Origin: Enterobacter sp. RHBSTW-00175
Lineage (GTDB): Bacteria; Pseudomonadota; Gammaproteobacteria; Enterobacterales; Enterobacteriaceae
Assembly (NCBI RefSeq): GCF_013927005.1
Contig: NZ_CP055930.1
Span: 3,038,001-3,102,000 of the forward strand
DNA: 64,000 nucleotides
Reading direction: 5' to 3'
In this document: positions 1-9,337 of the stretch, one piece after another
How the letters are laid out: each line of letters starts with the position of its first letter
Numbering within the stretch: the stretch's first letter is position 1
Position numbers and translations under genes: made by a program
Notes under the pieces: model-generated
Database searches by the model: none
What the model saw: the letters and a program-made list of their open reading frames with translations, nothing else
Told to the model about the DNA's origin: nothing

Positions 1-21
1 GAGTGTATCTATGTCATTCAT
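1..21 (-). CDS. can: Carbonic anhydrase Can, first seven codons (partial)
   Basis: Reading the minus strand from 21 down to 1 gives ATG and then codons for M-N-D-I-D-T-L, which fits the beginning of the beta-class carbonic anhydrase Can (E. coli starts M-K-D-I-D-T-L). In E. coli can lies immediately upstream of yadG and is divergent from it, the same arrangement as here. The rest of the gene is outside the window, so the call rests on seven residues plus synteny. Confidence 0.75.
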
Positions 22-128
22 GGAGGTTAACGACCTGTAACCGAGTGATTGCGTTGCGCTACTATAGGGTAACCCGACTTTTAATGAAACCACACAACGT
101 GTGTCAGAACTATAGGTAAGTCTAATTC

Positions 129-1055
129 ATGGCGATTGCACTGGAGCTTGAACAGCTTAAAAAAACCTATCCGGGCGGCGTTCAGGCGCTGCGCGGAATA
201 GATCTCAAAGTAGAAGCGGGTGATTTCTATGCGCTTCTGGGGCCAAATGGCGCAGGGAAATCCACCACCATCGGGATTATCAGTTCTCTGGTTAACAAGT
301 CATCCGGCAGGGTAAGCGTGTTTGGCTACGACCTGCAAAAAGATGTTGTTAACGCCAAGCGCCAGCTTGGGCTGGTGCCGCAGGAGTTCAACTTTAACCC
401 TTTCGAAACCGTACAACAGATCGTAGTGAACCAGGCGGGTTACTACGGCGTGGAGCGCAAAGATGCGCTTGAACGTAGCGAAAAGTACCTCAAACAGCTC
501 GATCTGTGGGAAAAACGCAACGAACGTGCGCGGATGTTATCCGGCGGGATGAAGCGCCGCCTGATGATTGCGCGTGCGCTGATGCATGAACCAAAACTGT
601 TGATCCTCGATGAACCCACCGCCGGTGTGGACATCGAGCTTCGTCGCTCAATGTGGGGGTTCCTGAAAGATCTTAACGATAAAGGCACCACCATTATTCT
701 GACAACCCACTACCTCGAAGAAGCCGAAATGCTCTGCCGCAATATCGGCATCATTCAGAATGGCGAGCTGGTGGAAAACACCTCGATGAAAGATCTGCTT
801 TCTAAGCTGAAATCAGAAACCTTTATTCTCGACCTGGCGCCAAAAAGCCCGCTGCCAAAGCTGGAAGGGTATCAATATCGTCTGGTAGATACCTCGACGC
901 TGGAAGTGGAAGTGCTACGCGAGCAGGGGATCAACAGCGTGTTCTCCCAGCTGAGCGCGCAGGGCATTCAGGTGTTGAGTATGCGTAATAAAGCGAACCG
1001 ACTGGAAGAGCTGTTTGTCTCTCTGGTACATGAGAAACAAGGAGACAAAGCATGA
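129..1055 (+). CDS. yadG: ABC-2 type exporter, ATP-binding subunit YadG
   Basis: This 308-residue protein is a complete ABC ATPase. The Walker A motif (GPNGAGKST) is at residues 38-46, the signature LSGGM at 137-141 and Walker B (LLILDEP) at 157-163. The roughly 80-residue C-terminal extension is typical of ABC-2/DRA-type exporters. The last four bases overlap the start of yadH, the partner permease, so the two are translationally coupled and should form one membrane transporter. The substrate of YadGH is not known to me and the sequence does not reveal it. A promoter should lie in the 107 bases shared with divergent can, but no clear -35/-10 pair stands out there. Confidence 0.93.
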   Translation: MAIALELEQLKKTYPGGVQALRGIDLKVEAGDFYALLGPNGAGKSTTIGIISSLVNKSSGRVSVFGYDLQKDVVNAKRQLGLVPQEFNFNPFETVQQIVVNQAGYYGVERKDALERSEKYLKQLDLWEKRNERARMLSGGMKRRLMIARALMHEPKLLILDEPTAGVDIELRRSMWGFLKDLNDKGTTIILTTHYLEEAEMLCRNIGIIQNGELVENTSMKDLLSKLKSETFILDLAPKSPLPKLEGYQYRLVDTSTLEVEVLREQGINSVFSQLSAQGIQVLSMRNKANRLEELFVSLVHEKQGDKA

Positions 1056-1822
1056 CGCATCTTTACTGGGTTGCGCTGAAAAGCATCTGGGCGAAAGAGA
1101 TTAACCGTTTTATGCGCATCTGGGTGCAAACCCTGGTGCCGCCGGTCATCACCATGACCCTGTACTTTATCATCTTCGGTAACCTGATTGGTTCTCGCAT
1201 TGGTGAGATGCACGGCTTTACCTATATGCAGTTTATCGTACCGGGCCTGATCATGATGGCGGTGATTACCAACGCCTATGCCAACGTTGCGTCATCATTC
1301 TTTAGCGCCAAGTTCCAGCGCAACATTGAAGAACTGCTGGTAGCACCTGTGCCTACGCATGTGATCATTGCCGGTTACGTGGGTGGTGGCGTGGCGCGTG
1401 GTCTGTGCGTGGGTATCCTGGTCACGGCGATTTCGCTGTTCTTTGTCCCGTTCCAGGTGCATTCATGGCTGTTTGTGGCGCTAACATTGCTGCTGACGGC
1501 GATCCTGTTCTCGCTGGCCGGTCTGCTGAACGCCGTATTCGCCAAGACGTTCGACGACATCAGCCTGATCCCGACCTTCGTGCTGACGCCACTGACCTAT
1601 CTGGGCGGGGTGTTCTACTCCCTGACGCTGCTGCCGCCGTTCTGGCAGGCGCTGTCGCACCTGAACCCGATCGTGTACATGATAAGCGGCTTCCGCTTTG
1701 GTTTCCTCGGCATTACCGACGTGCCGCTGTTTACTACCGTTGCGGTGCTGGTGGTGTTTATCCTCGCCTTCTACCTGCTGTGCTGGTATCTGATCCAGCG
1801 CGGGCGCGGGCTGCGTAGCTAA
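1052..1822 (+). CDS. yadH: ABC-2 type exporter, permease subunit YadH
   Basis: A 256-residue ABC-2 family permease. After a short cytoplasmic N-terminus (residues about 1-20), several hydrophobic stretches follow, beginning at about residue 25, and the chain ends in the positively charged sequence IQRGRGLRS. The middle contains LSHLNPIVYMISGFR, a conserved ABC-2 element before the last membrane spans. It starts inside the last codons of yadG (ATGA overlap), which supports one transporter complex. A GC-rich hairpin with a T-tract follows the stop codon. The export substrate is unknown. Confidence 0.92.
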   Translation: MTHLYWVALKSIWAKEINRFMRIWVQTLVPPVITMTLYFIIFGNLIGSRIGEMHGFTYMQFIVPGLIMMAVITNAYANVASSFFSAKFQRNIEELLVAPVPTHVIIAGYVGGGVARGLCVGILVTAISLFFVPFQVHSWLFVALTLLLTAILFSLAGLLNAVFAKTFDDISLIPTFVLTPLTYLGGVFYSLTLLPPFWQALSHLNPIVYMISGFRFGFLGITDVPLFTTVAVLVVFILAFYLLCWYLIQRGRGLRS

Positions 1823-1828
1823 CCTTCG

Positions 1829-1863
1829 GCCCGGCGACAATCCGTTGCCGGGCGCTTTTCTTT
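1829..1863 (+). terminator. Intrinsic terminator after yadGH
   Basis: GCCCGGC (1829-1835) pairs with GCCGGGC (1847-1853) across an 11-base loop and is followed by GCTTTTCTTT. It lies seven bases after the yadH stop and separates yadGH from yadI. Confidence 0.8.
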
Positions 1864-1926
1864 GACAGTTATCACCGTAAGCTAACCTTCACTGGGCTAA
1901 ACTACTCGCCTGCTAAGGAGGGAGTT

Positions 1927-2367
1927 ATGCTGGGATGGGTCATCACCTGCCACGATGAACAGGCGCAGGATATGCTGGACAAGCTTGACGCTAAATTTGG
2001 TCCGCTGGCGCAATGTCGGGCGGTCAATTACTGGCGTGGCTTAAGCACCAATATGCTCAGCCGTATGATGTGCGACGCCCTGCATGAAACCGACACCGGC
2101 GACGGCGTTATCTTTCTTACCGATAAATCCGGCGCTGCCCCCTATCGTACGGCGGCATTGATGAGCCATAAGCACGATTGTTGCGAAGTGATTTCAGGAA
2201 TTAGCCTGCCGTTGCTGGAACTAATGTACCCGCAGCGAGAAACACTCGGCAGCGCCGGGTTTCGCGAGGCTATCGTGGCGCAAGGTACGCCGGGCGTCAG
2301 CAGCTTGTGGCATCAGCAACAGAAAAATCCTCCTTTCGTCCTGCTTCACAACCTGTATAAGAATTAA
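1927..2367 (+). CDS. yadI: Lone PTS EIIA-like (mannose family) protein YadI
   Basis: This 146-residue protein resembles the EIIA domain of mannose-family phosphotransferase systems. It begins MLGWVITCH, and His9 sits where the phosphoryl-accepting histidine of EIIA-Man lies (after a short beta strand). No EIIB, EIIC or EIID gene is nearby, so it is an orphan domain, as in E. coli. The ribosome binding site AAGGAGGGAG just before the ATG is strong. TTGACA occurs at 1862-1867, but the matching -10 is poor. Function is unknown: it might be a phosphorylation-dependent regulator or a phosphoryl acceptor from HPr or another EIIB. Catalytic competence is inferred only from the histidine. Confidence 0.85.
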   Translation: MLGWVITCHDEQAQDMLDKLDAKFGPLAQCRAVNYWRGLSTNMLSRMMCDALHETDTGDGVIFLTDKSGAAPYRTAALMSHKHDCCEVISGISLPLLELMYPQRETLGSAGFREAIVAQGTPGVSSLWHQQQKNPPFVLLHNLYKN

Positions 2368-2370
2368 ACA

Positions 2371-2398
2371 TTGGTATTGATGTCTCTTTTGCTACAAT
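2371..2398 (+). promoter_or_regulatory. Candidate sigma-70 promoter of yadE
   Basis: TTGGTA (2371-2376), a 16-base spacer and TACAAT (2393-2398) lie 33-60 bases before the yadE ATG. Both hexamers are close to consensus, so yadE is probably transcribed separately from yadI. Confidence 0.6.
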
Positions 2399-2430
2399 GA
2401 CATCAGTTTTTTCGTATCGATAACGATCCA

Positions 2431-3678
2431 ATGCTAACGCGTCTACTATTCCTGCTGTTGTTGTTCGTTTCCGGCATCAGTTCTGCCAGTTTATTAAGTC
2501 AGCAAAGACTGCCTGCACAATACATGCAAACCACCGAAGATGCGGCGATTTGGGCGCAGGTGGGTAATGACGTGGTCAACGTTGGCAACGTGCGTGCCGG
2601 GCAGATCCTGGCCGTGGTGCCTGCGGCGGCAGATTACTATGAGTTCCGCTTCGGTTTCGGCACGGGTTTTATCGACAAGGGGCATCTGGAGCCTGTTCAG
2701 GGCAAGAAGCGCGTTGAAGATGGCCTGGGCGATCTGAATAAACCGCTCAGTAATCAAAATCTGGTCACCTGGAAAGACACGCCGGTTTATAACGCCGCTG
2801 ACAACAGCAGTGCTCCTTTCGGGACCTTAAGCGCCAATCTCCGCTACCCGATCCTGAACAAGCTTAAAGACCGTCTGAACCAAACCTGGTTTCAGATCCG
2901 CATTGGCAACCGCCTGGCGTGGATAAGCAGCCTGGATGCGCAGGAAGATAACGGTATTCCGGTGATTACCTACCACCATATCCTGCGTGATGAGGAGAAC
3001 ACCCGTTTTCGTCATACCTCCACAACGACCAGCGTGCGTGCCTTTAGCAACCAGATGACATGGTTACGCGACCAGGGTTATACCACGCTGACCATGTATC
3101 AGCTCGAGGGGTACGTACGTAACAAAATAAACCTGCCTGCTAAGTCGGTGGTGATCACCTTTGATGACGGCCTGAAATCCGTTAGCCGCTATGCTTATCC
3201 CATTTTGAAAGAGTACGGGTTTAAGGCAACGGCGTTTATTATCTCATCCCGAATCAAACGCCATCCGCAAAAGTGGGCCCCCAAGTCTCTGCAGTTCATG
3301 AGCGTGTCAGAGCTGGAGCAGATCCAGGATGTATTTGATATTCAGTCGCATACCCATTTTTTACACCGCGTAGATGGCAACCATCAGCCGATTTTACTCA
3401 GCCGCAGCTACCACATTATTTTGTTCGATTTTAAACGCTCCCGGCGTGATTTGGCACAGTTCAACCCGCATGTGCTTTATCTTTCCTATCCGTTTGGCGG
3501 ATACAACGATAACGCGGTGAAAGCGGCAAATGACGCCGGTTTTCATCTGGCGGTCACGACCGTGAAAGGAAAGGTAAAACCGGGAGATAATCCGTTCTTA
3601 CTCAAGCGTCTGTACATCTTAAGAACGGATTCACTGGAGACAATGTCGCGGCTGATCAGCAATCAGCCGCAGGGGTAG
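2431..3678 (+). CDS. yadE: Secreted polysaccharide deacetylase family protein YadE
   Basis: A 415-residue protein with an N-terminal signal sequence (hydrophobic residues 5-19, ending near SSA-S). A region of about 150 residues precedes a NodB/carbohydrate esterase 4 domain. That domain carries the TFDDG motif at residues 243-247, the metal-binding histidine segment QSHTHFLH at about 305-312, and LSYPFGGYN at about 352-358. These are the catalytic base and Zn/metal ligand motifs of polysaccharide N-deacetylases, so activity is plausible. The natural substrate is unknown and the location is probably the periplasm. The gene is convergent with panD, with only six bases between the stop codons, so the 3' ends of the transcripts overlap or share processing. 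Confidence 0.88.
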   Translation: MLTRLLFLLLLFVSGISSASLLSQQRLPAQYMQTTEDAAIWAQVGNDVVNVGNVRAGQILAVVPAAADYYEFRFGFGTGFIDKGHLEPVQGKKRVEDGLGDLNKPLSNQNLVTWKDTPVYNAADNSSAPFGTLSANLRYPILNKLKDRLNQTWFQIRIGNRLAWISSLDAQEDNGIPVITYHHILRDEENTRFRHTSTTTSVRAFSNQMTWLRDQGYTTLTMYQLEGYVRNKINLPAKSVVITFDDGLKSVSRYAYPILKEYGFKATAFIISSRIKRHPQKWAPKSLQFMSVSELEQIQDVFDIQSHTHFLHRVDGNHQPILLSRSYHIILFDFKRSRRDLAQFNPHVLYLSYPFGGYNDNAVKAANDAGFHLAVTTVKGKVKPGDNPFLLKRLYILRTDSLETMSRLISNQPQG

Positions 3679-3684
3679 CAGCTA

Positions 3685-4065
3685 TCAGGCAACCTGAACC
3701 GGGATCGCTTTCGCGGTACGTTTCATGTCATTGTCGCCTTCGAAGTAGGCGACTTTTGGCTGCCAGCGGCGCGCTTCTTCGTCAGACATCATGACGAAGC
3801 TTGCGATAATCACGATATCACCCACGTCAGCGCAGTGCGCGGCAGCGCCGTTGACGGAGATGATTTTGGAACCGCGTTCAGCCGCGATGGCGTAAGTAGA
3901 GAAGCGTTTGCCGTTGTTCACGTTCCAGATATCAATAGCTTCGTTTTCAAGAATACCCGCCGCGTCGAGGAAATCCTGATCGATCGCGCAGGAGCCTTCA
4001 TAGTGCAGGTCGGCCTGAGTGACTTTCACACGGTGAAGCTTACCTTGCAGCATTTTGCGAATCAT
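3685..4065 (-). CDS. panD: Aspartate 1-decarboxylase PanD (pyruvoyl enzyme precursor)
   Basis: The 126-residue pro-enzyme converts L-aspartate to beta-alanine for pantothenate synthesis. The self-cleavage site Gly24-Ser25 (in HYEGSC) is intact; cleavage turns Ser25 into the pyruvoyl cofactor. Tyr58 and Arg54 lie in the conserved GKRFSTYAI segment. It is the last gene of a panB-panC-panD order on the minus strand. E. coli K-12 has yadD between panC and panD, but here a 117-base gap with a palindromic repeat takes its place. The length equals the E. coli enzyme. Confidence 0.97.
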   Translation of the reverse strand: MIRKMLQGKLHRVKVTQADLHYEGSCAIDQDFLDAAGILENEAIDIWNVNNGKRFSTYAIAAERGSKIISVNGAAAHCADVGDIVIIASFVMMSDEEARRWQPKVAYFEGDNDMKRTAKAIPVQVA

Positions 4066-4093
4066 TACGTCTACCTTTAATCATCATGCTTTA

Positions 4094-4127
4094 CCCTCTC
4101 ATATGTGAAGAGAGGGCAGGTGAGGGG
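4094..4127. repeat. Palindromic repeat, degenerate copy A
   Basis: CCCTCTC (4094-4100) and GAGAGGG (4110-4116) form an imperfectly preserved version of the hairpin seen at 13221, 22059 and 32073, followed by a GTGAGGGG tail (4120-4127). It lies between panC and panD. Confidence 0.6.
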
Positions 4128-4182
4128 ATTTATTCCCAGGCAAATACGCGCGCAGTATTGCCCGATTTTTAGTCGGTGTCTA

Positions 4183-5034
4183 CTACGCCAGCTCAACCAC
4201 TTTATTGTCGATAAGGCGCGCCTGACCCAACCACGCAGCCACCAGGAGAACCGCTCGTTTGCTGGACTCAGTCAGCTCCAGCAGGGTATCGGCGTCGCGG
4301 ATCTGCACATCGTCAGAACGGAAACCTTTCTCGTTAAGCGCCTGTTCGGCAAGGGCGATAATCTCTTCAGCGGTCAGCTCTTTCGCCAGCAGTTGTTCCG
4401 CCATGGTATTCATGACCTTACTCACACCCGGCGCGATTTTACGCTGGTCTGCGGTTAAGTAACCGTTGCGGGAGCTCAGCGCCAGGCCATCTTTCGCGCG
4501 CACAATCGGCACGCCAACGATTTCAATGTCGTAACCCATATCCGCAACCATTTTGCGGATCAGTGCCAGTTGCTGGAAGTCTTTCTCGCCAAAGCAGGCG
4601 ATATCTGGCTGTACCAGGTTGAAAAGCTTGCTGACGATGGTTGAGACGCCACGGAAATGACCCGGACGGCTTGCGCCTTCCAGCATGGTCGAAATCCCCG
4701 GGACATCGACGTAAGTCGCTTCTTCTGTACCCTGCGGGTACACATCGGCAGGTGCCGGAGAGAAAACGATGTCCGTATGGCGTTTCTTCAGTTTTTCGCA
4801 ATCTTCCTGAAGGGTGCGCGGGTAACGCGCCAGGTCGTCAGCGCGGTCAAACTGCATTGGGTTAACGAAAATACTAACCACCACGATGTCTGCACGGGCT
4901 TTAGCTTCATCGACCAGCTTCATGTGGCCGTCGTGCAGGTTGCCCATGGTTGGGACCAGTGCGATACGTTTACCTTCCTGACGTGCTCTGCGGATATGCT
5001 GGCGCAGCAGCGGCAGGGTTTCAATGATAAGCAC
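4183..5034 (-). CDS. panC: Pantothenate synthetase PanC
   Basis: A 283-residue pantoate-beta-alanine ligase, which makes pantothenate from pantoate and beta-alanine with ATP hydrolysed to AMP and PPi. The nucleotidyltransferase-type HIGH-like motif is visible as [11 protein letters not shown] at residues 27-37, and the second signature as LSSRNGYL further on. panB ends 11 bases upstream, so the two form one transcription unit. The enzyme is cytosolic and its length matches the family. Confidence 0.97.
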   Translation of the reverse strand: MLIIETLPLLRQHIRRARQEGKRIALVPTMGNLHDGHMKLVDEAKARADIVVVSIFVNPMQFDRADDLARYPRTLQEDCEKLKKRHTDIVFSPAPADVYPQGTEEATYVDVPGISTMLEGASRPGHFRGVSTIVSKLFNLVQPDIACFGEKDFQQLALIRKMVADMGYDIEIVGVPIVRAKDGLALSSRNGYLTADQRKIAPGVSKVMNTMAEQLLAKELTAEEIIALAEQALNEKGFRSDDVQIRDADTLLELTESSKRAVLLVAAWLGQARLIDNKVVELA

Positions 5035-5045
5035 AACGAGACTCC

Positions 5046-5837
5046 TTAATGGAAACTGTGTTCTTCACCCGGATACACACCGGATTCAACGTCGGCAATA
5101 TACTGCCTGACCGCCGCGCGCATGTCGCCCGCATCGGTCAGGAAATTTTTGGCAAATTTAGGGATATGTCCACCCGTAATGCCAAACGCGTCGTGCATGA
5201 CCAGGATCTGACCATCGGTGACGTTGCCCGCGCCAATCCCGATAACCGGAATGGTGAGCGCCTCGGTGATGCGTTTTGCCAGCTCGACAGGAACGCACTC
5301 CAGTACCAGTAACTGCGCGCCTGCGGCTTCCAGCGCCACGGCATCATCAAACAGCGTCTGTGCGGCATCGCCACGGCCTTGTACTTTGTAGCCGCCAAAG
5401 ATGTTTACCGACTGTGGCGTCAGGCCCAGGTGCCCGCACACGGGCACGGCACGTTCGGTCAGCATTTTCACTGTGTCCACAAGCCAGGCACCGCCTTCAA
5501 TCTTGACCATGTTGGCGCCAGCACGCATCACTGCCGCTGAATTTTCAAACGCCTGCTCAGGTGTGGCATAGGCCATAAACGGCAGGTCGGAAAGAAGCAG
5601 ACATGCTGGTGCGCCACGACGCACAGCACGGGTGTGGTAAGCAATATCCTCTACCGTTACAGGCAGGGTGGAATCATGTCCCTGTACCGTCATCCCTAAC
5701 GAGTCTCCGACCAGCATGACGTTGATCCCTTCTTCGGCAAACAGTTTGGCGAAGCTGTAGTCATATGCGGTGATGGTGGCGAAGCGTCTCTTTTCCTGTT
5801 TGCATTTTTGCAGCAAGGAGATGGTGGTTGGTTTCAT
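5046..5837 (-). CDS. panB: Ketopantoate hydroxymethyltransferase PanB
   Basis: The 263-residue enzyme transfers a hydroxymethyl group from 5,10-methylene-THF to 2-oxoisovalerate, the first step of pantothenate synthesis. I place the start at 5837 (MKPTTISLL), not at the longer in-frame start at 5924. CAGGAAAC precedes 5837 at good spacing and the protein then matches the E. coli length of 264. The conserved VGDSLGM and [12 protein letters not shown] segments are present. It is the first gene of the pan group on this strand. The E. coli yad fimbrial genes that normally precede it are absent. Confidence 0.97.
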   Translation of the reverse strand: MKPTTISLLQKCKQEKRRFATITAYDYSFAKLFAEEGINVMLVGDSLGMTVQGHDSTLPVTVEDIAYHTRAVRRGAPACLLLSDLPFMAYATPEQAFENSAAVMRAGANMVKIEGGAWLVDTVKMLTERAVPVCGHLGLTPQSVNIFGGYKVQGRGDAAQTLFDDAVALEAAGAQLLVLECVPVELAKRITEALTIPVIGIGAGNVTDGQILVMHDAFGITGGHIPKFAKNFLTDAGDMRAAVRQYIADVESGVYPGEEHSFH

Positions 5838-5871
5838 ACGGTTTCCTGATAGCCAAAGCGAATCTTTGCGC

Positions 5872-5899
5872 ATTCTATCAGTAACATTCGAGGGAACAA
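5872..5899 (-). promoter_or_regulatory. Candidate promoter of panBC
   Basis: On the minus strand TTGTTC (5899-5894), a 16-base spacer and TAGAAT (5877-5872) lie about 35-60 bases before the panB start. The -10 is one base from consensus and the -35 is weaker. Confidence 0.5.
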
Positions 5900-5911
5900 T
5901 GATTTTAGGCA

Positions 5912-5946
5912 ATCGATTAACCACAATTGTTTAGTGGTTAATCGAT
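5912..5946. repeat. Perfect 13-bp inverted repeat between folK and panB
   Basis: ATCGATTAACCAC (5912-5924) and GTGGTTAATCGAT (5934-5946) are exact reverse complements around a nine-base AT-rich centre. The only T-run (A on the plus strand at 5947-5953) precedes the stem on the transcribed minus strand, so it is not a canonical terminator. It could be an operator, an mRNA-stabilising hairpin or a scar at the locus where E. coli carries fimbrial genes. Confidence 0.85.
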
Positions 5947-5958
5947 AAAAAAACGGGG

Positions 5959-6438
5959 TTACCAGCGGGCGGGTTTTTCCGCGTTAAGGCTTTCCAGAAT
6001 GGCTTTCAGGGAAATGCCATCGGGGAAGGTCAGGTCTGGGGCAACTTCAAACAGCGGCCAGAGCATAAACCCGCGATTTTTCATATCGTAATGCGGAACA
6101 GTGAGGCGTTCAGTGGTAATAACGTCATGGCCGAACAGCATGATATCGAGATCCAGTGTCCGCGGCCCCCAGCGTTCGGCTTTGCGCACGCGACCCTGCT
6201 GCAATTCGATACGCTGGGTTTTGTCCAGCAGCGTTTCGGCGGCAAGGGCGGTTTCCAGCACCACGGCGGCATTCAGGTAATCGGGTTGATCCTGCGGCCC
6301 CAGCGGTGGCGTGCGGTAGAAAGAGGATACCGCGATGATGCGGCTTTCAGGGATCTCGCCCAGCGCCTGAACGGCAGCATTCACCTGCTCCAGTGGAGAC
6401 GCGAGATTGCTGCCGATGGCGATATACGCAAGGGTCAT
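5959..6438 (-). CDS. folK: HPPK, 6-hydroxymethyl-7,8-dihydropterin pyrophosphokinase FolK
   Basis: This 159-residue enzyme transfers pyrophosphate from ATP to 6-hydroxymethyl-dihydropterin in folate synthesis. The family signature [14 protein letters not shown], which carries the Mg-binding DxD (LDLDI), is present, as is the pterin-binding N-terminal AIGSNL. It overlaps the end of pcnB by four bases (ATGA), the same coupling as in E. coli. Its length equals the E. coli protein. Confidence 0.97.
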   Translation of the reverse strand: MTLAYIAIGSNLASPLEQVNAAVQALGEIPESRIIAVSSFYRTPPLGPQDQPDYLNAAVVLETALAAETLLDKTQRIELQQGRVRKAERWGPRTLDLDIMLFGHDVITTERLTVPHYDMKNRGFMLWPLFEVAPDLTFPDGISLKAILESLNAEKPARW

Positions 6439-7832
6439 GCCGTGCCTTCGCGACGTGGCGCGCGCTTACGCGGGCGACGGTGGCGACGACGTGGTTCTGG
6501 CTCTTCATCCAGACTGGTCAGCATCCCTTTTTGCTCTGGTGGCGCAGAGACCTGGAATTCTCCCCACCACTGTGCCAGGCGTTGCAATTCCTGATTCTTC
6601 TCAACTTCAGCGCGCAGGGATAAAAGGTCGAACGCGGCGCGGAATTTAGGATGCTCCATCAGCTTCCAGGCGCGTTTACCCTGACGACGTGACATACGCA
6701 ACTGAAGCTGCCAGATATCACGCACCAGTGTAGTGATGCGTTTTGGAATGGCCAGCGTCCGGCAGCCTTCGTCCAGCACGTCATTTGCGGCCAGCGCAAA
6801 TGCATCGTAATAGGCCAGACCGCTTTCCTGAGCAATTTTCTGCGCGGTTTCCAGTAACGGATACCAGAACATTGCAGCAAACAGGAACGCAGGGTTCACG
6901 CGCATATCATTGTGAATACGGGTGTCAGTATTCTTCAGCACCTGCGCAATGATGCGCTCCATCGAGCTGTCGCCGTTTTCCGTGAAGTAACGGGTAATGG
7001 TCGGGAACAGCGGCTGGAACAGGCTGTATTCGCGCAGCAGGTTGTAGGTTTCAAACCCGTAACCGGCTTGCAGCAGTTTCAGCGCTTCTTCAAACAGGCG
7101 TGCAGGCGGGACATCGTTAATCAGCGTTGCCAGGCGCGGGATGGGCTCACCGGTTTCCGGGCTGATACGCATATTCAGCTTGGCAGCAAAACGTACGGCA
7201 CGCAGCATTCGCACCGGATCTTCGCGGTAGCGCGTTTCTGGTGTACCTATCAGGCGAATCAGACCTGCTTTCAGATCCTGCATTCCACCCACGTAATCAC
7301 GGACAGTGAAATCCGCCACGCTGTAATAAAGGCTGTTAATGGTGAAATCGCGACGCTGGGCATCTTCTTCAATAGAGCCAAAGATGTTGTCGCGCAGCAG
7401 CATCCCGTTCTGGCCGCGCTGAGACGTGGTTCGGTCTGCGGGGTTGCCTTCGTGGTGGCCACGGAAGGTGGCAACTTCAATAATTTCAGGCCCAAACATA
7501 ACGTGAGCAAGACGGAAGCGGCGGCCAACCAGCCGGCAGTTGCGGAATAATTTACGCACCTGCTCTGGCGTGGCACTGGTCGTCACGTCAAAATCTTTTG
7601 GTTTTTTGCCCAGCAGTAAATCGCGAACACCACCGCCAACGAGATAGGCCTCGTAGCCTGCTTTATTCAAACGATAGAGCACCTTGAGGGCATTTTCACT
7701 GATATCTTTGCGAGAAATATTGTGCTGCTCACGCGGAATAACCGACATATGGGTTTGTGCAATAGCCTCTTCAGCCATGCTCTCTTCCCGGCTTAGCACC
7801 TTACGGCAAAAATTAGCGACTCGGGTAAAAAT
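6435..7832 (-). CDS. pcnB: Poly(A) polymerase I PcnB, initiating at AUU
   Basis: PcnB adds 3' poly(A) tails that speed RNA decay and sets plasmid copy number through antisense RNA turnover. Nucleotidyltransferase motifs are intact: VGGGVRD at residues 64-70 and the catalytic DFD at 80-82. The C-terminus is strongly basic ([14 protein letters not shown]). The first possible GTG is at 7799, but the reading frame is open upstream and encodes [10 protein letters not shown], which matches the E. coli N-terminus. That frame begins with ATT at 7832, after a GAGGTG ribosome binding site. The resulting 465 residues equal the E. coli length, where initiation at AUU is established. AUU starts are inefficient and keep expression low. 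Confidence 0.93.
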   Translation of the reverse strand: MFTRVANFCRKVLSREESMAEEAIAQTHMSVIPREQHNISRKDISENALKVLYRLNKAGYEAYLVGGGVRDLLLGKKPKDFDVTTSATPEQVRKLFRNCRLVGRRFRLAHVMFGPEIIEVATFRGHHEGNPADRTTSQRGQNGMLLRDNIFGSIEEDAQRRDFTINSLYYSVADFTVRDYVGGMQDLKAGLIRLIGTPETRYREDPVRMLRAVRFAAKLNMRISPETGEPIPRLATLINDVPPARLFEEALKLLQAGYGFETYNLLREYSLFQPLFPTITRYFTENGDSSMERIIAQVLKNTDTRIHNDMRVNPAFLFAAMFWYPLLETAQKIAQESGLAYYDAFALAANDVLDEGCRTLAIPKRITTLVRDIWQLQLRMSRRQGKRAWKLMEHPKFRAAFDLLSLRAEVEKNQELQRLAQWWGEFQVSAPPEQKGMLTSLDEEPEPRRRHRRPRKRAPRREGTA

Positions 7833-7874
7833 AGTACACCTCGTAGTGTGTTTTGTTATGAAAAAAGCGGCTAA

Positions 7875-8765
7875 TCATAGCTCAGCATAACGCATTTGAG
7901 AATGCTGGATTTTTGGCACTGTTTTGAGTGTCCAGTTAGCAACGGCTAATTTCAGCAATTCATCAATACTCAGGTCCTGCCATTCGCTTGTTATATTCTG
8001 GTTGAGAAATCGCAGCGCGTCGATCAAAACGGGCCGTGGATCGCCATCTGGCAAAGCAGGCGCGTGGTTTTGCTTCGACAGCTTATTTCCCTGCGCATTC
8101 AGCGCCAGCGGCAAATGAATATATTTCGGGGCAGCCCAGCCAAATTGCTGATACAGCGATATTTGCCGCACCGTTGGCTCAATTAAATCAGCCCCACGCA
8201 CTATTTCCGTCACGCCCTGAAAATGGTCGTCCACGACAACGGCTAAATTATAAGCAAATAAACCATCGCGACGGTGGATGATGAAATCCTCGCGCGCCAG
8301 GCGTTCATCTGCCTGAATGTCGCCCGATAATTGATCGTGGAAACGGGTCACAGGAAAATGCTGGACCAGGCGGACGGCGGCGTTTTCCGGGCCATGACCG
8401 AGCGTACGGCAATGGCCGTCATAGACGCCCCCCACGCTCTGAATACGCGCACGGGTACAGGTGCAATAGTACGAAAGCCCTTGCTCATAGAGCCACGCCA
8501 GACGTTCGCGATAAGCGTCGTGCCGCTTTGACTGCCAGAGAACCTCACCGTCCCAGTGAAGGCCGTAATGTTCCAGCTGACGCAGGATAGTTTCTGCTGC
8601 ACCGGGAACTTCACGCGGAGGATCAATATCTTCGATGCGTACACGCCAGATACCCTGGTTTGCACGAGCTTGCAGGTAGCTGCCAAGGGCGGCTATTAAA
8701 GAGCCGAAGTGTAATTCACCGGAAGGAGATGGCGCAAAGCGCCCAATATAGTGTGATTCAGACAT
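7875..8765 (-). CDS. gluQ: Glutamyl-Q tRNA(Asp) synthetase GluQRS
   Basis: A 296-residue truncated glutamyl-tRNA synthetase paralogue. It activates glutamate and attaches it to the queuosine base at position 34 of tRNA(Asp), not to the tRNA 3' end. The class I signatures are visible as [15 protein letters not shown] at residues 9-23 and KLSKQ near the C-terminus. Cysteines in CTCTRAR and DGHC provide the zinc site typical of this paralogue. There is no anticodon-binding domain, as expected. It follows dksA on the minus strand behind a hairpin and precedes pcnB by 42 bases. Confidence 0.95.
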   Translation of the reverse strand: MSESHYIGRFAPSPSGELHFGSLIAALGSYLQARANQGIWRVRIEDIDPPREVPGAAETILRQLEHYGLHWDGEVLWQSKRHDAYRERLAWLYEQGLSYYCTCTRARIQSVGGVYDGHCRTLGHGPENAAVRLVQHFPVTRFHDQLSGDIQADERLAREDFIIHRRDGLFAYNLAVVVDDHFQGVTEIVRGADLIEPTVRQISLYQQFGWAAPKYIHLPLALNAQGNKLSKQNHAPALPDGDPRPVLIDALRFLNQNITSEWQDLSIDELLKLAVANWTLKTVPKIQHSQMRYAEL

Positions 8766-8769
8766 ATCA

Positions 8770-8798
8770 ACAGTAACAAGGCGGGAGAGACTCCCGCC
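8770..8798 (-). terminator. Hairpin terminator/attenuator after dksA
   Basis: GGCGGGAG (8780-8787) and CTCCCGCC (8791-8798) form a perfect 8-bp stem with a three-base loop. On the minus strand it is followed by TTGTTACTGTT, an interrupted T-tract, so it is probably a leaky attenuator between dksA and gluQ. Confidence 0.65.
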
Positions 8799-8822
8799 TT
8801 TACAGTGAATACAGGGCTGGGA

Positions 8823-9278
8823 TTAACCGGCCATCTGTTTTTCGCGGATTTCAGCCAGCGTTTTACAGTCGATGCACAGATCGGCGGTTGGACGCGCTTC
8901 CAGACGGCGAATACCAATTTCAACACCGCAGGATTCGCAGTATCCGAAATCTTCGTCCTCGACCTTTTTCAACGTTTTCTCGATCTTTTTGATCAGTTTG
9001 CGTTCGCGGTCACGGTTACGCAGTTCGAGGCTGAACTCTTCTTCCTGAGCGGCACGGTCTACCGGGTCCGGGAAGTTTGCAGCTTCATCCTGCATATGTG
9101 TAACGGTGCGATCGACTTCATCCCTGAGTTGATTACGCCATGCTTCAAGAATACGCTTGAAGTGCGACAGCTGGGCTTCGTTCATATACTCTTCGCCCGG
9201 TTTCTCTTGATACGGCTCCACCCCAGCGATGGCGAGAATACTCAGGGACGATGTTTTACGGTTTTGCCCTTCTTGCAT
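8823..9278 (-). CDS. dksA: RNA polymerase-binding transcription factor DksA
   Basis: DksA enters the secondary channel of RNA polymerase and, with ppGpp, represses rRNA and activates amino-acid promoters. The 151-residue form starts at 9278 ([10 protein letters not shown]). AAGGAG lies eight bases upstream, and the extra six codons of the longer frame have no family support. The coiled-coil tip carries D71 and D74 (DPVDRA), and the zinc finger cysteines are C114, C117, C135 and C138. The protein is almost identical to the E. coli one. Its promoter region at 9338-9366 contains a palindrome (see findings). Confidence 0.98.
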   Translation of the reverse strand: MQEGQNRKTSSLSILAIAGVEPYQEKPGEEYMNEAQLSHFKRILEAWRNQLRDEVDRTVTHMQDEAANFPDPVDRAAQEEEFSLELRNRDRERKLIKKIEKTLKKVEDEDFGYCESCGVEIGIRRLEARPTADLCIDCKTLAEIREKQMAG

Positions 9279-9337
9279 GTTGCTTCTCCTTAACACGCAC
9301 TATCGATCCCCGTGTTGGGGGAAAAATCAGGTCGCTA

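Noticed and set aside
5912..5953. Inverted repeat plus A-run read as a rho-independent terminator
   Set aside because: On the transcribed minus strand the T-run precedes the stem instead of following it, so the polarity is wrong in both directions.
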